From Bisporella sp. PMI_857 (taxonomy: Eukaryota; Ascomycota; Leotiomycetes; Helotiales; Helotiaceae): 64,000 nt of DNA. This document shows, piece after piece, positions 51,778 through 64,000 of this stretch. The position numbers were made by a program, and so were the translations under genes. The DNA is taken from assembly GCA_021307315.1 (NCBI GenBank), contig JAJSPD010000116.1:1-64000 (forward strand). Reading direction: 5' to 3'. Every line of letters begins with the position of its first letter. The first letter of the stretch is position 1. A model generated the notes under the pieces. It saw only the letters and a list, made by a program, of their open reading frames with translations. It did no database searches and was not told the origin of the DNA.

Positions 51778-53830
51778 TTAAAGCAATTCATCATTTCCAC
51801 GGTTCCCTCTAGAGTGCATATCAGAATACTGGTCGTGCTCCACGCTCTTCAGATATTTCTTGAAGTTATCGCTCATCTCCACCACCTTCTCAAAGTGATC
51901 CTGTCTTTCAGTACATCATCACTAAAGATGTACTTCTTTGCGCCAGCCTTAACAACTACCTCACCCGCACGCTCTAGCTCAAGCTTCTGGAAGAATTGAA
52001 GCCAGATACGCTTGCGACCTTCAAGATCAACGGGCTTATAGCCGATATAGACGTGGATTCTGGAAAAGAAAGCTGGATCGAAATAGCCAACACGATTGGT
52101 GGTTAGGAATAGAATACCACGGTAATATTCCATTGCTCGGAGGAAGACCGATACAAGTCCGTTGCGTGTAAGCTCGTTGACTTCACGGCGCTCGAGATAA
52201 ACGTCGGCTTCATCGATAAGCATAACAGCTCCCCAGATTTCAGCAAGCTTGAACCATTTGGAGAATACTTCCTCGACGGCAAACTCATCGGTACCGATAT
52301 CTCCACAAGTCAAGCTGAGCAATGGACGAGATGTGAATTCAGCCACGCACTCAGCGGTAAATGTCTTACCAGCACCAGGTGGGCCGTGAAGCAAGAAAAT
52401 TTAACCTTCACTCTTATTCGGGATTGGATCAGCAGACCATGTACTGTCACCCTTTACGGCTCCAGGCTTTCGCTTAGAGCTCGTATACTTGTGCACCAAA
52501 GCCTTGATTAGTTCCAATTTCTCAGCAGGAAAAACAAAGTTCTCGATAGCTTCAATCTTGATCCTTGGCTCTTTGCAGAAGTCAACATCTAAAGCCTGCC
52601 ACTTCTTTGACTTAAGATCGAAGCCCATAATCCGACGGGGGAACAGAAAGTAGCGGTGGCGTGAAATAGTACCGTCCGGCTTTGTGACTGCAAGATCCGG
52701 TTCCTTTGCAAAGTCGATATTTTCATAAGTGGCCCAACCGCTGCTACTTGATGCTGCACGGCGGGTTTCGTTGCATTGATTACAGTTGCAGTCATAGTGA
52801 AGATATGCAAGAATTCCAGAAGAAGCATCATCAACGCCAATGTTTGGAGCTGGATAAGCATCCGTCTCTGTGTACTCCGCATAAGTATAGAACGATCTGA
52901 AATAATTAGTAGCTGATTTCCCACGAGTAAAATAACACTTACCCTTGGTCTGCAATCACTCTTCCGCTGTAGTACCGCTTGGGCTTCTTCTTCGCTGGCA
53001 TGCTGAAGCTATTGTAGTCCACCTGTTTTCCAAGTAACATACTATAAAACTTCTCGCCACGGTCCTCCAACCTCTTCCTTGGTGATAGGTCCGGATTGCA
53101 GTCAAGATATTTGGCAGGGAAAACTTTCAACGACGTAATTTCACGCTCACCCTCATACGGAGCAATAATAACCTCATCTGGCCTTCGTCCTACTTTTATT
53201 CCATCGTAGTCCAAATACCATATGTGTACCTTAAGCGGCATCGGCATTCCCCACTTGCGGCTCTCAGTGACTGGCTCGCATAACTGGACGACGAAGCCTC
53301 CACGCTGTTCATCAATTTGAGCATAAACATCCTCCCCTGGCTTGTACAACATCCAAAGCATCTCAAATCTTGCAACAGAGGTAAGCCTGACATATCGAGC
53401 ATCTTCCTCAAGGATCTTGTCTCCAAGATTATCCTCAAGATACTTCAAAAGTACACTGATGTAGTGTGTTGTCTTCGTATTGTCGCTGTTATTCATATAG
53501 TCTTCTAGTTCCTTGCGGTAGTGAACCAAAATCGAGAACGGCTCTTTCAAAACGATGATCTCTCCAAGAAGTGATTGTCCAGGATAGTATTAAACAATGG
53601 AGCGAAGCACCTTGATTAGTTGCTTTGAATGAATGATCAGCTTTTTCTCCTCCATCGAACGCTCATCAAATTCCTCCTTGAGCTCCCTGTCTGAGCCGAT
53701 TTCTGCCTCGTTATCTTTTTCGGCAAAATGATGCTTGTTGCAATTATAGAGTGCAGGGAAAAAGACTGTGATTGTGTAAAGAATCTCCAGGATTGGGACC
53801 TCGCTATCGCTATAAGCAGGTTTCTTGAGC
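51778..53830 (-). pseudogene. large fungal AAA+ ATPase, broken
   Basis: In order: an N-terminal region (ILEILYTITVFFPALYNCNK, EIIVLKEPFSILVHYRKELE) with a stop near 53592; a middle region with WMLYKPGEDVYAQIDEQRG, RFEMLWML and KKKPKRYYSGRVIADQG; an intron-like step near 52940; then FPRRIMGFDLKSKKW. A single in-frame TAA (52401-52403) lies just before Walker A (LLHGPPGAGKTFTAE). Walker B is AVMLIDEADVYLERR, followed by TTNRVGYFDPAFFSRIHVYI. Near 51890 the frame changes and about 20 residues that usually include an arginine-asparagine motif are missing before HFEKVVEMSDNFKKYLKSVE. Family: the fungal AAA+ proteins with a DUF7025-like front (from memory). Confidence 0.75.
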
Positions 53831-55867
53831 TTATATGGCTCCTCCAGGTTCTTAGTACCCCTCAGATTACCTAAATTTTCTTACCCTAGAGTTCAATCAT
53901 TCTCACTTAATTCACCTACCTCCGTAATCTTTGTATTGCACTTTATAGAGAACCTCTGGGCATTGATTATCCTCCATCCTCCGAGGAGAAACATCGCCGT
54001 TGGCCCCGATAACAACATACTCCCTTCCCTCGTCCCCAGCCGAGTTCTCTGCTTGTACCATGGCTACTTCTTTCAAAGAAATTTTTATGAATTTCCTAAC
54101 AGGCTCAATAGCGGTTGTGGTAATGAATTGATAGATGGAGTTGGATTGAAATAGAAATCGGAGAGGGTTACTTCGATATTAGGTAGTTAGGCAGCAACTG
54201 TGCCATGGGAGTCATTGCTTATTCTGCCGGCCGTCTGCCTGCAGGAGCTGAACCGCAATCTCGCTATTTGCGAGGCGCTTGCTTGTTGGCGCTTGTTGTT
54301 AACTTCCTCAATAGGCTATCAAGCTACTCTATCTCAAGGATGGTTACATAAAACTACAGGCAAGTTGGAAGCTAGTTTCGCGCCTCATATGCGCAGTCAT
54401 TTTGACATGCCCTGCGGGAGGATGTGTCTCTGATCAAATCACCGGCAAAGGAGGCTAACGAATCCTGTACAAGAAGCCCCCATGCAATTTATTACTCATT
54501 TTGAACTCCATTTCACAAATCGAGCACTGGTATGGGTTATGTCGCGAATATGGTTATAGTCACGTCTCTCTCTTACATTTGTATACATTTTGTTTCTGAA
54601 CCGACCGAATAGCCAATTGCACAGTAAGAAATGGCAAATAGATCCTGCTGACGCATTATAAGAGACGTCCTACGTTGATTGGCTCAGTAGCACACACTTC
54701 TCCGCTATGAAATGCCATGGCAGCAATTCTAGACTTTTGAGACCAGTCCCCTGCGGAAAGTGGCTAATGTTACTTTCATCCCGCGTTAGGTTTCATAGCA
54801 TCTGGATAACAGGGGATTTGCCGTAGGATTGAAGCAGGTGATTAGGCTCTGTGAATTTGATTGGTGACTGAATGGTGTTAGATCCGGAGGATTTCAGCTG
54901 AACATGCTCACAGCTGCATACGATGTGCAACAATAAAGTAAGTGGTTGATAATCTGTGCATCTTATTGGCGTGTACGATGATATTAAGAAGGATCCTATG
55001 CATTTATGCATTCACTAAGCTTCCATGGCCTACCTTAATCCTTCACTGCTCTATGCTCCAAATTTCTGCAAATGTCAGCGCCAACGATTTACACATCGTG
55101 ATATACAGACGACCAGCTACCTAATACTGTTAGTATAGCCTTTACAAAGAGAAGAAAAGAAAAGAAAAGACAGAGATCTATATTCCAAGCAGGAAGAGCA
55201 GTTTTGAAAGTCGTTGACAAACGGATAGATTCTAGGTGATCATATCACAGAATAGGTTGTAGAATAGGGCATACAAATTTGATTCTAGATCTAATAGAAC
55301 CAACTATCTAGAGTGATGAAAGTAGGGGTCTTGACGCCAAAGAGCGAATCGGGCCAATAGGCTTGGCCGTTTCACAGCCGTGGTCAAAATCGTAGTTGAA
55401 CTAATCAGTAACCGCGACAGACGTTTTGATATTGTTCGGCAGGGTAGCATGCGATGGCGGGTCGAATGTGCTATCAAGGGTTATAGTGCTAGGTGCGGGT
55501 CTGTAAGCCGTAAGTAAAGTCGTGGACACAATTTCCCGACAAGGCCGGCACCGAGGCTAGCCGAAAAGAGGAGGAAACTTGGTGGGAGGCGTTGAAGTGC
55601 GTATACTGTACATGAAAAAGAGAAGAGGGGTTTTAAGGTGAGGCGGCAATGTTCCTGGTCATTTACGGATTCAGTTATCACAGGGACAAATTTCCCTTGA
55701 ATGCAGACAGAGTATCCATATTTCTCAGTTGGGTATACATCCAAGAGTGTTCAAAAGCCAGTTCTTACTTGTAGAATTGATGAATAAACAAGGGTGGGTC
55801 ATCTTGCTGACTAGATCTGAATCCCACTTAGATAGATGACCTCTGAGCAATATAGTAGCACCAGGGG
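53831..55867. other. gene-free stretch
   Basis: No supported gene. A short AAGAAAAGAAAAGAAAAG microsatellite at about 55151-55168. Confidence 0.4.
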
Positions 55868-56311
55868 GTGTCAGAATTCATTACGCACGGGCCAACAACA
55901 CCAAAATTAAAAATCGCAAAAACGGCAAAGACCGGAGTAGCGTACAGAGCCCACTTTGGCCGGAAGCTCTTGAAGAGCAAGGCAATAAAGCTATACCAAG
56001 GGCTAGCAAAACCGGATGCGGCGACTTTGGCCCAGCTCCGCACAGGAAAGATAGGCCTGGCTAGCTATCCGCACTCGATAAAGGCCAAGGATACGGCTAT
56101 CTGTCAGGCATGTGAGATGTCGTACGAGACGGTTGCGCATGTGCTAGGGGAGTGTCAAGCCTATAAGGCTCAGAGAATGCAATACTTGAATCAACCAGTC
56201 ATATGGGACATCTCAGCACTGTTGAGTTCCCATATACTATCAAAGAAGGCCATTCAATTCATCAAGAATCTACAGCTTCTAGACCAATTCTCATCATCAT
56301 CAGGGCTATAA
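55868..56311 (+). pseudogene. 3' end of a Tad-like LINE (ORF2 C-terminus)
   Basis: The open frame has no ATG at its front and ends with the carboxy-terminal zinc-knuckle block of fungal non-LTR retrotransposons: KLYQGLAKPDAATLAQLRTG, SIKAKDTAICQACEMSYETV and HVLGECQAYKAQR (C-x2-C-x7-H-x4-C). Reverse transcriptase is absent, which fits the 5' truncation common in LINE insertions. Confidence 0.6.
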
Positions 56312-56626
56312 AGGAACAATAGCAAAGGGCCACTCACGCAGGGTTGACCCTTCACGCAACACTTCAAAATACAACCCAGGACGGGCAAACAGCTGGCTAT
56401 ACGGCTGACAGGACGATATACAAGCAGCCAGGGTGACGACGGCCAGGTACAGCGCAAGCAGGAAGGCTGGGAGATCCAGGGCATGCGCAGATACCACACA
56501 AGGAGAGGGGGTAAAGTCCAATCGAGAGGGAGGAGTCACTCTTTTGACCTGTTTTCTTATTATTACTATGTTTGATCTCTCTTTCTTTGATAATTGGTGG
56601 GGCGATAGGGGCAATACCTTACCTTG

Positions 56627-57831
56627 AATTGTACATAGAGAACCTCTACATAGCGCCACGTGGCAGCTAAACAGAGTATGGAATTTAAAAAAAAAAAAAA
56701 AAGAGTCAACCAAAATTGTAAATAACAACTTGCAATCTAATTATGGCTCCACCAACGGGATCCCATCCATACCGGACTCCTTCTCCTGATTTACTTCATA
56801 GCAAAAATGCTACAACTCGACGTAAGACGAAATTTTTTAACGCATTGGCGCACAATCCTCAGAAGAATTCAAATCGCGCTATTTGCAAAGACTGCGGCAT
56901 TAATGAAGGGACTGGGCGCTATTGGAAAAAGGAATACCAATCCGTTGGAGAAAGGGCGAAAAAGCCTATGAGGAACAAATCTGCTATACTTGGAAGGAAG
57001 TCTAAGGTCGATAAATCGATTTGCAAGATGTTATGTTCACCGACTCGCAATCCCGTCCGAATGGAACAATACGAAGCTCAAATTGAGTACTACAATTTGC
57101 CAATAAAAAAGCGTCAATTGCAGAGAAAGATCAAGGAGCATACAAAGAACGGTGGACGATATAAGTGCGGCTTTGTTAAGAAGGTTATTTCAGACAAAAA
57201 TCGAGAAGAACGCGTTGCTTATGGACTTGACCATGAGTGGGATTCTATTTTCGGTTTTTGGGACCATATCGTATTTACAGACGAAGCACATGTTGATCCT
57301 ACTTCTATGGCTATTCCTTTAACTACTCGAGAAGAAGGGACTCGCAATCAGCCCGAGAATATTGTCGAACGTCCACCGCTAAAAGGGGTCCGATTTCACA
57401 TTGCAGCTTGGGTCTCTTGGTGGGGAAAAGCAGCCAAATTAGAGTTCTATAATGACGAGGAAGACAAAGTCGAGCAGCCTCTATACCCTTGCAAGCCTCG
57501 CCGCCGTCCTACAACCGAATCAGAGAAAGAATACTATGCTAGAGTGCTTGAATGGGAAGCTCAGAAGCCTCACAAAGTAGAAGTCAAAGTTCAAGGCAAT
57601 GCTATGACTCAAAAGTACTACGTGGAGCGTCTGCTACCTATATACTGTGATGCTATGGAAAAGATGCGTTTAATTGATGATAAACCATGGCTATTTCAAG
57701 AAGATGGAGACCCAAGCCATGGTGTAAAGAAAGTAGGCTTAGCACAAAAGTATATGTCGGTTCAAACGGTATTGCAATACTTTGTGATGATAGACGTTGT
57801 TGTTGTTATCCTCTATCTAAGCGCTAGCTAG
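56627..57831 (+). mobile_element. Tc1-type transposon, 3'-truncated
   Basis: The left end resembles a Tc1/pogo terminus (AGAACCTCTACATAGCG at about 56639) and is followed by an A-run (about 56689-56702) and the transposase start. No matching right terminus is found downstream, so the element is cut off within or after the gene. Confidence 0.5.
56743..57831 (+). pseudogene. Tc1-type DDE transposase, C-terminally truncated, 362 aa
   Basis: ATG at 56743. Helix-turn-helix region (NRAICKDCGINEGTGRYWKK), second DNA-binding region, then HIVFTDEAHVDPTSM (first Asp) and KPWLFQEDGDPSHGVKKVGL (second Asp). After YMSVQTVLQ the sequence turns hydrophobic and stops, with no third catalytic acidic residue and no PDLNPIE-like motif. 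Therefore inactive. Confidence 0.7.
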
Positions 57832-60024
57832 TCATACGCTCGGTGAGTCATGTGATCTCACTAGTGCCTTAGTACCAACAATTCTCGATGTCCATTAGAC
57901 TGAAGACACACTCTAAACCCTATCGCGGTGGAGTACAAGTCTCGAGGAAGTGAACTTCGCGGGTCAACCTGGGCTATATTATAGAAACGTCGTATCAACT
58001 TTATCTTTGATAACTCCTATCGGACGTCCGGACACATAACTGGTGAGCACAACCAGAAGCTATTGATTCCGGCATTCTTCAATAGAGTAGAACCCGCTTT
58101 CTCTTTAATTTATTATTAACGTTAGAGGCTGCAAATATATAAGATATACTGGCCATCGTCTAGACAATATGGCCGTACTATCATACTGTCACCACAGTTT
58201 CAATCTGTTGAAATCGGAATCTACACTGATCCAGTGGATGTGTAGCATGTGTCATTCAGGGCCACATTGGTATATCTTTGAATGCAAATACTGCAAACTC
58301 AGGACTTGCCGACCATGCACCAACAAAGTCTAAGGTGTTCGATTGAACGTCTGTCCAGGTAAGTGAATGGCGGTAAACTCGGCAATATTTACTAAGTTGT
58401 GGATAAGTAGCCCTCAAGTCACACTGAGATCTTTAATGTTGAAGCACAGAAGATATATTGGAGAAATGATGGTAATGGCATAGAGATTAGTCTTTAAGTT
58501 GTGAATCAAGCATCGGCTTTAAGGTTTTCAACATTCATTCCACCTCCCGCCAAATTCCCTTCCCCACATTCACTCCCCATGGACTTACATCTGTACTTGA
58601 CTTATGTGTAAACCTATGTCCACCGGCGAGTAGTAGACATCCCTCGTGGGAGTACATTTGGCGGTATCGATCTTCTGGGATACAAGAAGACAGATTCTCT
58701 AGATACAAGACGCTAATTTTTAACGAGACCGTTTTAACGAGACCGAAGTGATGGCATCGGCAGCGAGCAACCCGGAAAATCAATTGCCTCCATATCGAAC
58801 GAGAGCCCTGCTGCTCGAGGGGGAAAGCAAGCTCGAATTTCTTTCGTATAAAGAAACAAATTGTGAGTGGGGCTTCTGCGCGCGGCATTTATTGGTTTTA
58901 TTCCCGCTTTAATAGCTTAGTGAACCACCCGACTCCGCTGTCGCTAACAGCGAGGGTCCTAGTTGAGATTCTGGTGCTGGTAAGACAACCATCGGCAATT
59001 TTCTACCCCTTGCTCCTGATGTACTGTGGACAGGCAAGTGATACATCAGCCCATGTATTTCCCTAGAAAAGCAAAGATGCAGGTCTAATTATGTGGGTGG
59101 GGTTCCGGCCCCTCCATGAGTCGTTGATTTATGCAGCAGTAGGGTCTGCAGGCGATCTTACGGCGACCCTGGCCCGTCAGTGTTCACGGGTACAGATACA
59201 AGGTTTAAGAGGCCAAGAAGCTGCCGCTCCAACGAGGAAATTGGAACTGGGGCACAATCTGACCGCCAGAATGTGGAGTCGGCAGACTTTCGGTCCCACT
59301 TTGTACGATCACTACGGAAAGTGGATCATTACTCTGCGAATTCAAGTACTCTTGTACTGAACTAAGTAAGCTCACAGCCCGGATTGCGGTGTCAACCCCG
59401 GACCATTTTAGGGAATGAGTCTTGTAGCCCATTATTACTCTTAAATGTTGTCTATAAATTATTTGGTTCGTCGGTCCTTCCCATTGTTGTTCTGTAGCCA
59501 GCCGACAACGGTGGGGACCCTGTATATACTCTAGCTTTTACAATAAGCAATTGAGCCCAATCAACTATAGCCGCTACCCAGAGAGGCGTGTAGAAGTGAG
59601 GCTATGGGCGCTAACCTTATGCACTCCACATAATAGGGCATCGAAGCCACAAGCCTCGATTTCCGGAACGCCAGCGCACACTAGTTATTCCGCCGCTTTT
59701 GAAAGCCAAACATCTGTAAGAGTGATGGGGATGAAAAAGAGGGGTGCTTAGCGGTAACTCTAGAACATGCAAGCCATGCTTGTCAGCCCATCTTTGAAGT
59801 CAGACTGGGTCATCCTTCCGTTTTTCTTATACCATGAGCTAGAGCAAGGGGGAAGGGCGACTGAGTAGATTATCACTTGAACACAAATAAAGTAGGGAAA
59901 GTCAGACTCGCCACGCCGCCTCCAATCGCCTTGCCAATAGGCAAGAAAAACAGCTACTTTAAGACTTCGCCATACAATCACATCAGGACCAACAATACCA
60001 GACCATCAAGACAACGCGATACAA
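57832..60024. other. gene-free stretch
   Basis: No supported gene. A P-loop-like SGAGKTTIGNFLPLAP reads at about 58970-59020 in + but has no continuing domain. The minus ORF 58535-58888 is not recognisable. Confidence 0.35.
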
Positions 60025-60588
60025 ATGGATTCTTCAGGCGACTCGCAACGGAATACAGCTCATCAGACGCAGCAAACCCTCTTTCCCATGATGGAATACT
60101 TTACCGGGCAGGTTAGCATCGAATTTACAGAGACCTCTCCTTCGTCATCTGACAGCATAAGTCTCAAAGCGCTGGAATCGCATTACGTTAGCAACATTCT
60201 GTCTGCGACATGGCTCTTTTCGGATGGCTCTCGCGCTGAGCCTTGCTCTACCGTTGAAGCCCAAGCGATTTATGAACAATTCTATAAGGCTCTCGAAACG
60301 ATATCCTCTTCCACCGAAGCATTTCTACTCAACCTATATGCTTTAGCACATGGGAATCCGTTGTTGGAACTAACGATAACGAGGAAAATGGATCACCAGG
60401 GCAATACGGTGTACGAATGTAACTGGAAGATAAGGTTAGGCAGACTCCGGTGTGGTATTATGGTTCCAGTGCCTCAGATGCTGCGGAAGTCCGTTGATAC
60501 AAGGGGGCTCTCAGGGTATTTTTCACCCACATATATTAAGGAATCAGGGTGTACAGAGAATGAGTGCCGAATTAGAGCATCACCTTAG
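60025..60588 (+). CDS. hypothetical protein, 187 aa
   Basis: ATG at 60025; single exon. The sequence is balanced in composition (SLKALESHYVSNILSATWLF; EAQAIYEQFYKALETISSST; NPLLELTITRKMDHQGNTVY) and looks coding, but I know no family. No signal peptide or membrane helix. Whether the C-terminus is natural is unclear, since nothing after the stop helps. Confidence 0.45.
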   Translation: MDSSGDSQRNTAHQTQQTLFPMMEYFTGQVSIEFTETSPSSSDSISLKALESHYVSNILSATWLFSDGSRAEPCSTVEAQAIYEQFYKALETISSSTEAFLLNLYALAHGNPLLELTITRKMDHQGNTVYECNWKIRLGRLRCGIMVPVPQMLRKSVDTRGLSGYFSPTYIKESGCTENECRIRASP

Positions 60589-60991
60589 GCCTTCTTGGGG
60601 ATGTAGAGACAGGAAAAGTTTGTGTTTCTGAATAGCTAGAAGCCAACATAGCCGTACTATGTCAGTACGTCTTGCGCCAGCCGCTGCTTATGTATCTACT
60701 CTAACTTAAAAAAATTAAGCTGTCGTCAGCACTATATATCTATCATAGAATCCTCCTCTTGTGTCCGTATAACCGCACGCTGATCGACTCTCGGCGTGAT
60801 CATACCCTGAGTCTGCCACAGGGTCGAAATACCATATGTAGCGCCACAGCAATAGCTCTGGGCTATATTGCACTCGATAGGGTATACTTCCCATGGCCCC
60901 GCCACATATTGTGCGAGAGACACGTTTCGACCTTCCTTTCCCCACCATAACAACACAAACTGTACTTAAACAACATCATCCAAGAGGCGAG
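60589..60991. other. no supported gene
   Basis: ORFs on both strands at 60715-60956 overlap each other and show no family features. Confidence 0.3.
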
Positions 60992-62824
60992 ATGGGCTCT
61001 ACAACAGCAGACAAAGAAGAAGGCAAACGTGAGGCGAACTGGTTTTATTCTACTTTATACTTTTACGAGGCTGAAGATGCATTTCAAAGTAACTCTGAGG
61101 AGCAAGTATGGCATGACATAACGACCAACGTGCAACAACGCAAAATAGGGTAATAAAATATAATAATTGATCAAATTGCAAATCGCAAATCGAAATCATT
61201 CAATTAATAACTTAGTGCTTTTGACTTTCCTGGCCCTCGACGTTCTTGGCGCCGTCGACTTTCTTGGCTCTCGACATTCCTGACGCTCTCGACTTTCCTG
61301 GCCATCGACGTTCCTGGCTCTCGACATCCCTGGCTCTCGACGTTCCTGGCGCCGTCGACTTTTAAAATAAAGCTGTATTCGTTTTTTATTGTAAAAATGA
61401 AAGAAAAATACAAACACAAATACTTGTAAATACTTTTTAAAAAAGCAAATATGCCAAGACAGTCCCTTGTATGGCATGACATAACGACCAACGTGCAACA
61501 ACGCAAAATAGGGTAATAAAATATGATAATTGATCAAATTGCAAATCGCAAATCGAAATCATTCAATTAATAACTTAGTGCTTTTGACTTTCCTGGCCCT
61601 CGACTTTCTTGGCTCTGGACATTCCTGACGCTCTCGACTTTCCTGGCCTTCGACGTTCCTGGCTCTCGACATTCCTGGCGCCGTCGACTTTTAAAATAAA
61701 GCTGTATTCGTTTTTTATTGTAAAAATGAAAGAAAAATACAAACACAAATACTTGTAAATACTTTAAAAAAAAGCAAATATGCCAAGACAGTCCCTTGCG
61801 TAGCAAATTTTTTCACTTTTTTTGTTTTTTTAAATGCAAACAAAACTAGCTTTAAAAAATCGACAGCGCCAGAAAAATCGAAAGCGCCAGCAATGTCGAG
61901 AGCCAAGAAAGTCGAAAGCGCCAGGAACGTCGAGAGCTAGAAACGTCGAGAGCCAGGAACGTCGAGAGCGCCAGGAATGTCGAGAGCCAGGAAAGTCGAA
62001 AGCGCCAGGAACGTCGAGGGCGCCAAGAAAGTCGAGGGCCAGGAAAGTCAAAAGCACTAAGTTATTAATTGAATGATTTCGATTTGCGATTTGCAATTTG
62101 ATCAATTATCATATTTAATTACCCTATTTTGCGTTGTTGCACGTTGGTCGTTATGTCATGCCATACTTGCGTAGCAAAATTTTTCACTTTTTTTGTTTTT
62201 TTAAATGCAAACAAAACTAGCTTTAAAAAATCGACAGCGCCAGAAAAATCGAAAGCGCCAGCAATGTCGAGAGCCAAGAAAGTCGAAAGCGCCAGGAACG
62301 TCGAGAGCTAGAAACGTCGAGAGCCAGGAACGTCGAGAGCGTCAGGAATGTCGAGAGCCACAGAAAAGTCGAAAGCGCCAGGAACGTCGAGAGCCAAGAA
62401 AGTCGAGGGCGCCAAGAAAGTCGAGGGCCAGGAAAGTCAAAAGCACTAAGTTATTAATTGAATGATTTCGATTTGCGATTTGCAATTTGATCAATTATCA
62501 TATTTTATTACCCTATTTTGCGTTGTTGCACGTTGGTCGTTATGTCATGCCATAGTTGGTCGTATGTCATGCCATATTAGGCAACAGAATCAGCATTCCG
62601 AGCAAATTAAACAAGCGGAACCAAAAATTAGATTTGTGATTAAAGCTTTCGATACGGGAGGAAATTTGAAATATCACACCGATTCACCATCTCTTTCTGG
62701 AATAGTCGGAAAGTCTACTTGCTCGGAATTCTTCGAACTCTACGCCAAGCTTTCTAACATCGATCTCGCTTACATTGCTTTTCTAAGGGTGAAAAGTGTA
62801 ACGACGCAAGGAATCACGGGCTAG
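60992..62824 (+). pseudogene. small hypothetical gene interrupted by a composite repeat
   Basis: ATG at 60992 (MGSTTADKEEGKREANWFYS). The frame enters the inverted-repeat block at 61107. If 61107-62576 is removed exactly, the frame continues in phase: NSEEQ, V, RQQNQHSEQIKQAEPKIRFV, IKAFDTGGNLKYHTD, STCSEFFELYAKLSNIDLAY to a stop at 62824, giving 120 aa. Function unknown; no membrane segment. The joined reading is an inference. Confidence 0.45.
61107..62576. repeat. composite inverted repeat: four units, two facing each way
   Basis: Units of about 360 bp start TATGGCATGACATAACGACC: two point right (from 61107 and about 61470) and two point left (ending at about 62160 and 62554-62576). Each has a common part (ACGTGCAACAACGC, AATCGCAAATCGAAATCATT), then a minisatellite of about 16 bp built on TCGAC(G/A)TTCCTGG, then an AT-rich tail. 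Right- and left-pointing units carry different tails. The outer ends form inverted repeats of at least 110 bp next to TA. A nested non-autonomous DNA element (MITE) is the likeliest origin. Confidence 0.7.
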
Positions 62825-64000
62825 AATAGAGGCATATGGGAGTGCGTACAATAGGCTGATAGTGATTGCCTTATAGGTCTACCTACGAAGGATACAAAAA
62901 CATGAGGAACCACGGTAGAGAGTGGGAGCAGGCCCTTTATGTAGGCGACTCCAACTCTCCCCCGTATCGGCTCTGAAACCCCTCATACCCTGATCGCCAT
63001 CCCTTGCTCCTGTGCCATGACCTTCGTGCCGCACCTTGGGCATACCGGTTGTTACAAAAAGCTTGAAGCTAAGAAGTGGGATATAGAGAGAGAGTGGACG
63101 CTCTTGAAATGAACGGTTATGAAAGCGGTGAAAGATGAGGGTTTGATTGCGGTTTTGATAATTCGGCCGAACGCAGGTGTGGGATAAAGAGTAAGTACTG
63201 AACTGTTGGGCTCCCAGAGCTAACAGACGGGAGCTTGCCGCGCTGGGCTTTCGAGTTCGAATGGGCGGGGTTTGGGCGGGCCAGGTGACTGCTGAGAAGT
63301 TCCTGTGTATGTCACCAGAAATAGGCGGGATTACAGACTGGGAACAAGTCATACCTCCACGAGATTGGAGTGTTCTACCTACAGTAGCAAGGTAACCATG
63401 CTCGATCGCTCGTTTAAACGCAGCTTGTCTTGGACAATGAAGTGATATCGGGCATAAAGTGAGGTCGGCTCATCGTGGGTGCTTTTCGGGAAGTAGGTTT
63501 GTCGCTCCTTCAGTCAGAGGTAACGAATGCTACATCCGCGCCTGTTCGAGTCGCACAATGCCAAGGGTGACGAGCACAAGCTATAGAGACGGCTGCGGAA
63601 GGTCAAAGCTGTAGCACAAACTCATGAGCACCACGAGAGGGCTTCAACTTTCCCAACTCCTATTTGTGAGGCGAGGCGATCTCGCATAGTTTCATGGGCC
63701 TAGCACGTCCAAGGAAGTAATAATGGCGGCAGGAAACGCTACGTCCCTCACGATCAACGATCTCCCGGCTAAAAGAGCTATCAGACGTACTCGTCGCTCC
63801 CGCTTTGAAGCTTCGAAGGGGATAGCGGCATTAAATACACTTTAGTCACTGTCTTTTGACTCTATAGGGCCTTGGTTTTGGTGTAAGACCATCAAACGAA
63901 GCCGCGTCAGCAGGGGCAACTCAGCCACCCGCCACGGAGGTTCCAATTATCCTCTTTTGTCTATATGCATAATGTGCTAATTAAATGAGCTGAGCCTTCT
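62825..64000. other. no supported gene
   Basis: The minus ORF 62879-63352 (157 codons) has no recognisable features. A 40-codon + ORF from 63723 (MAAGNATSLTINDLPAKRAI) is arginine-rich but too short to judge. Confidence 0.3.

Noticed and set aside
58970..59020. P-loop-like SGAGKTTIGNFL reading in +
   Set aside because: No Walker B or flanking domain on either side; chance or a tiny relic.
62879..63352. 157-codon minus ORF
   Set aside because: No recognisable domain, irregular composition and no homologous context.

Overview
This window comes from a filamentous ascomycete fungus, and the class is most likely Leotiomycetes (inference only). The evidence is the gene set (fungal Zn2Cys6-type regulator, C2H2 regulator, WOPR/Gti1-Pac2 regulator, BCS1-like and other AAA+ ATPases, an ankyrin gene), introns of 45-80 nt with GTNNGN donors, CTNAN branch sites and YAG/AAG acceptors, and Fot1/pogo, MULE, hAT, Tad-LINE and LTR relics. 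There are no rRNA or tRNA genes that I can support, and no CRISPR.

Layout. 1-3.2 kb: C-terminal end of a fungal transcription regulator, then a Fot1/pogo transposon (1393-3223) with one frameshift. 3.2-9 kb: gene-poor, with an inverted pair of LTR copies (3999-4605) and a 457-bp MITE (7400-7856). 9.0-10.8 kb: an apparently complete Fot1/pogo element with an intact 533-aa transposase. 11-16 kb: a broken DUF3295-type gene, a solo LTR with 5-bp target duplication, and a two-exon C2H2 regulator. 17.6-28 kb: decayed genes, including a long broken gene of unknown function and a frameshifted WOPR regulator. 28.5-30.5 kb: a JmjC-like gene with a 19-bp tandem array abutting its start. 31.4-34.4 kb: relics, one of them split by a hAT-type MITE.

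34.6-40.6 kb is the most unusual part: a Mutator-like element of about 5.8 kb sits inside a solo LTR and itself contains another solo LTR. It carries two convergent genes, a transposase on + and a roughly 15-exon gene on - that is invisible as a single ORF. Nearly every intron of both genes, and some exons, contain a two-unit 11-bp motif built on AGCATATGC; I see close to 40 sites in 5.3 kb.

40.7-46.0 kb holds the best preserved host genes: a six-exon ankyrin protein starting 43 bp from the LTR edge, and a nine-exon gene that joins a SHB17-like histidine phosphatase to a ketosamine (fructosamine/ribulosamine) 3-kinase in one reading frame. 46-58 kb is a graveyard of BCS1-like, zinc-finger, orsD/DUF3505-like, AAA+, LINE and Tc1 fragments. 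58-64 kb is mostly empty except for one hypothetical gene and a small gene interrupted by a 1.47-kb composite inverted repeat.

The genes do not form one pathway. The coherent biological units are the two-gene MULE and the phosphatase-kinase fusion, which would fit two consecutive steps of protein glycation repair.
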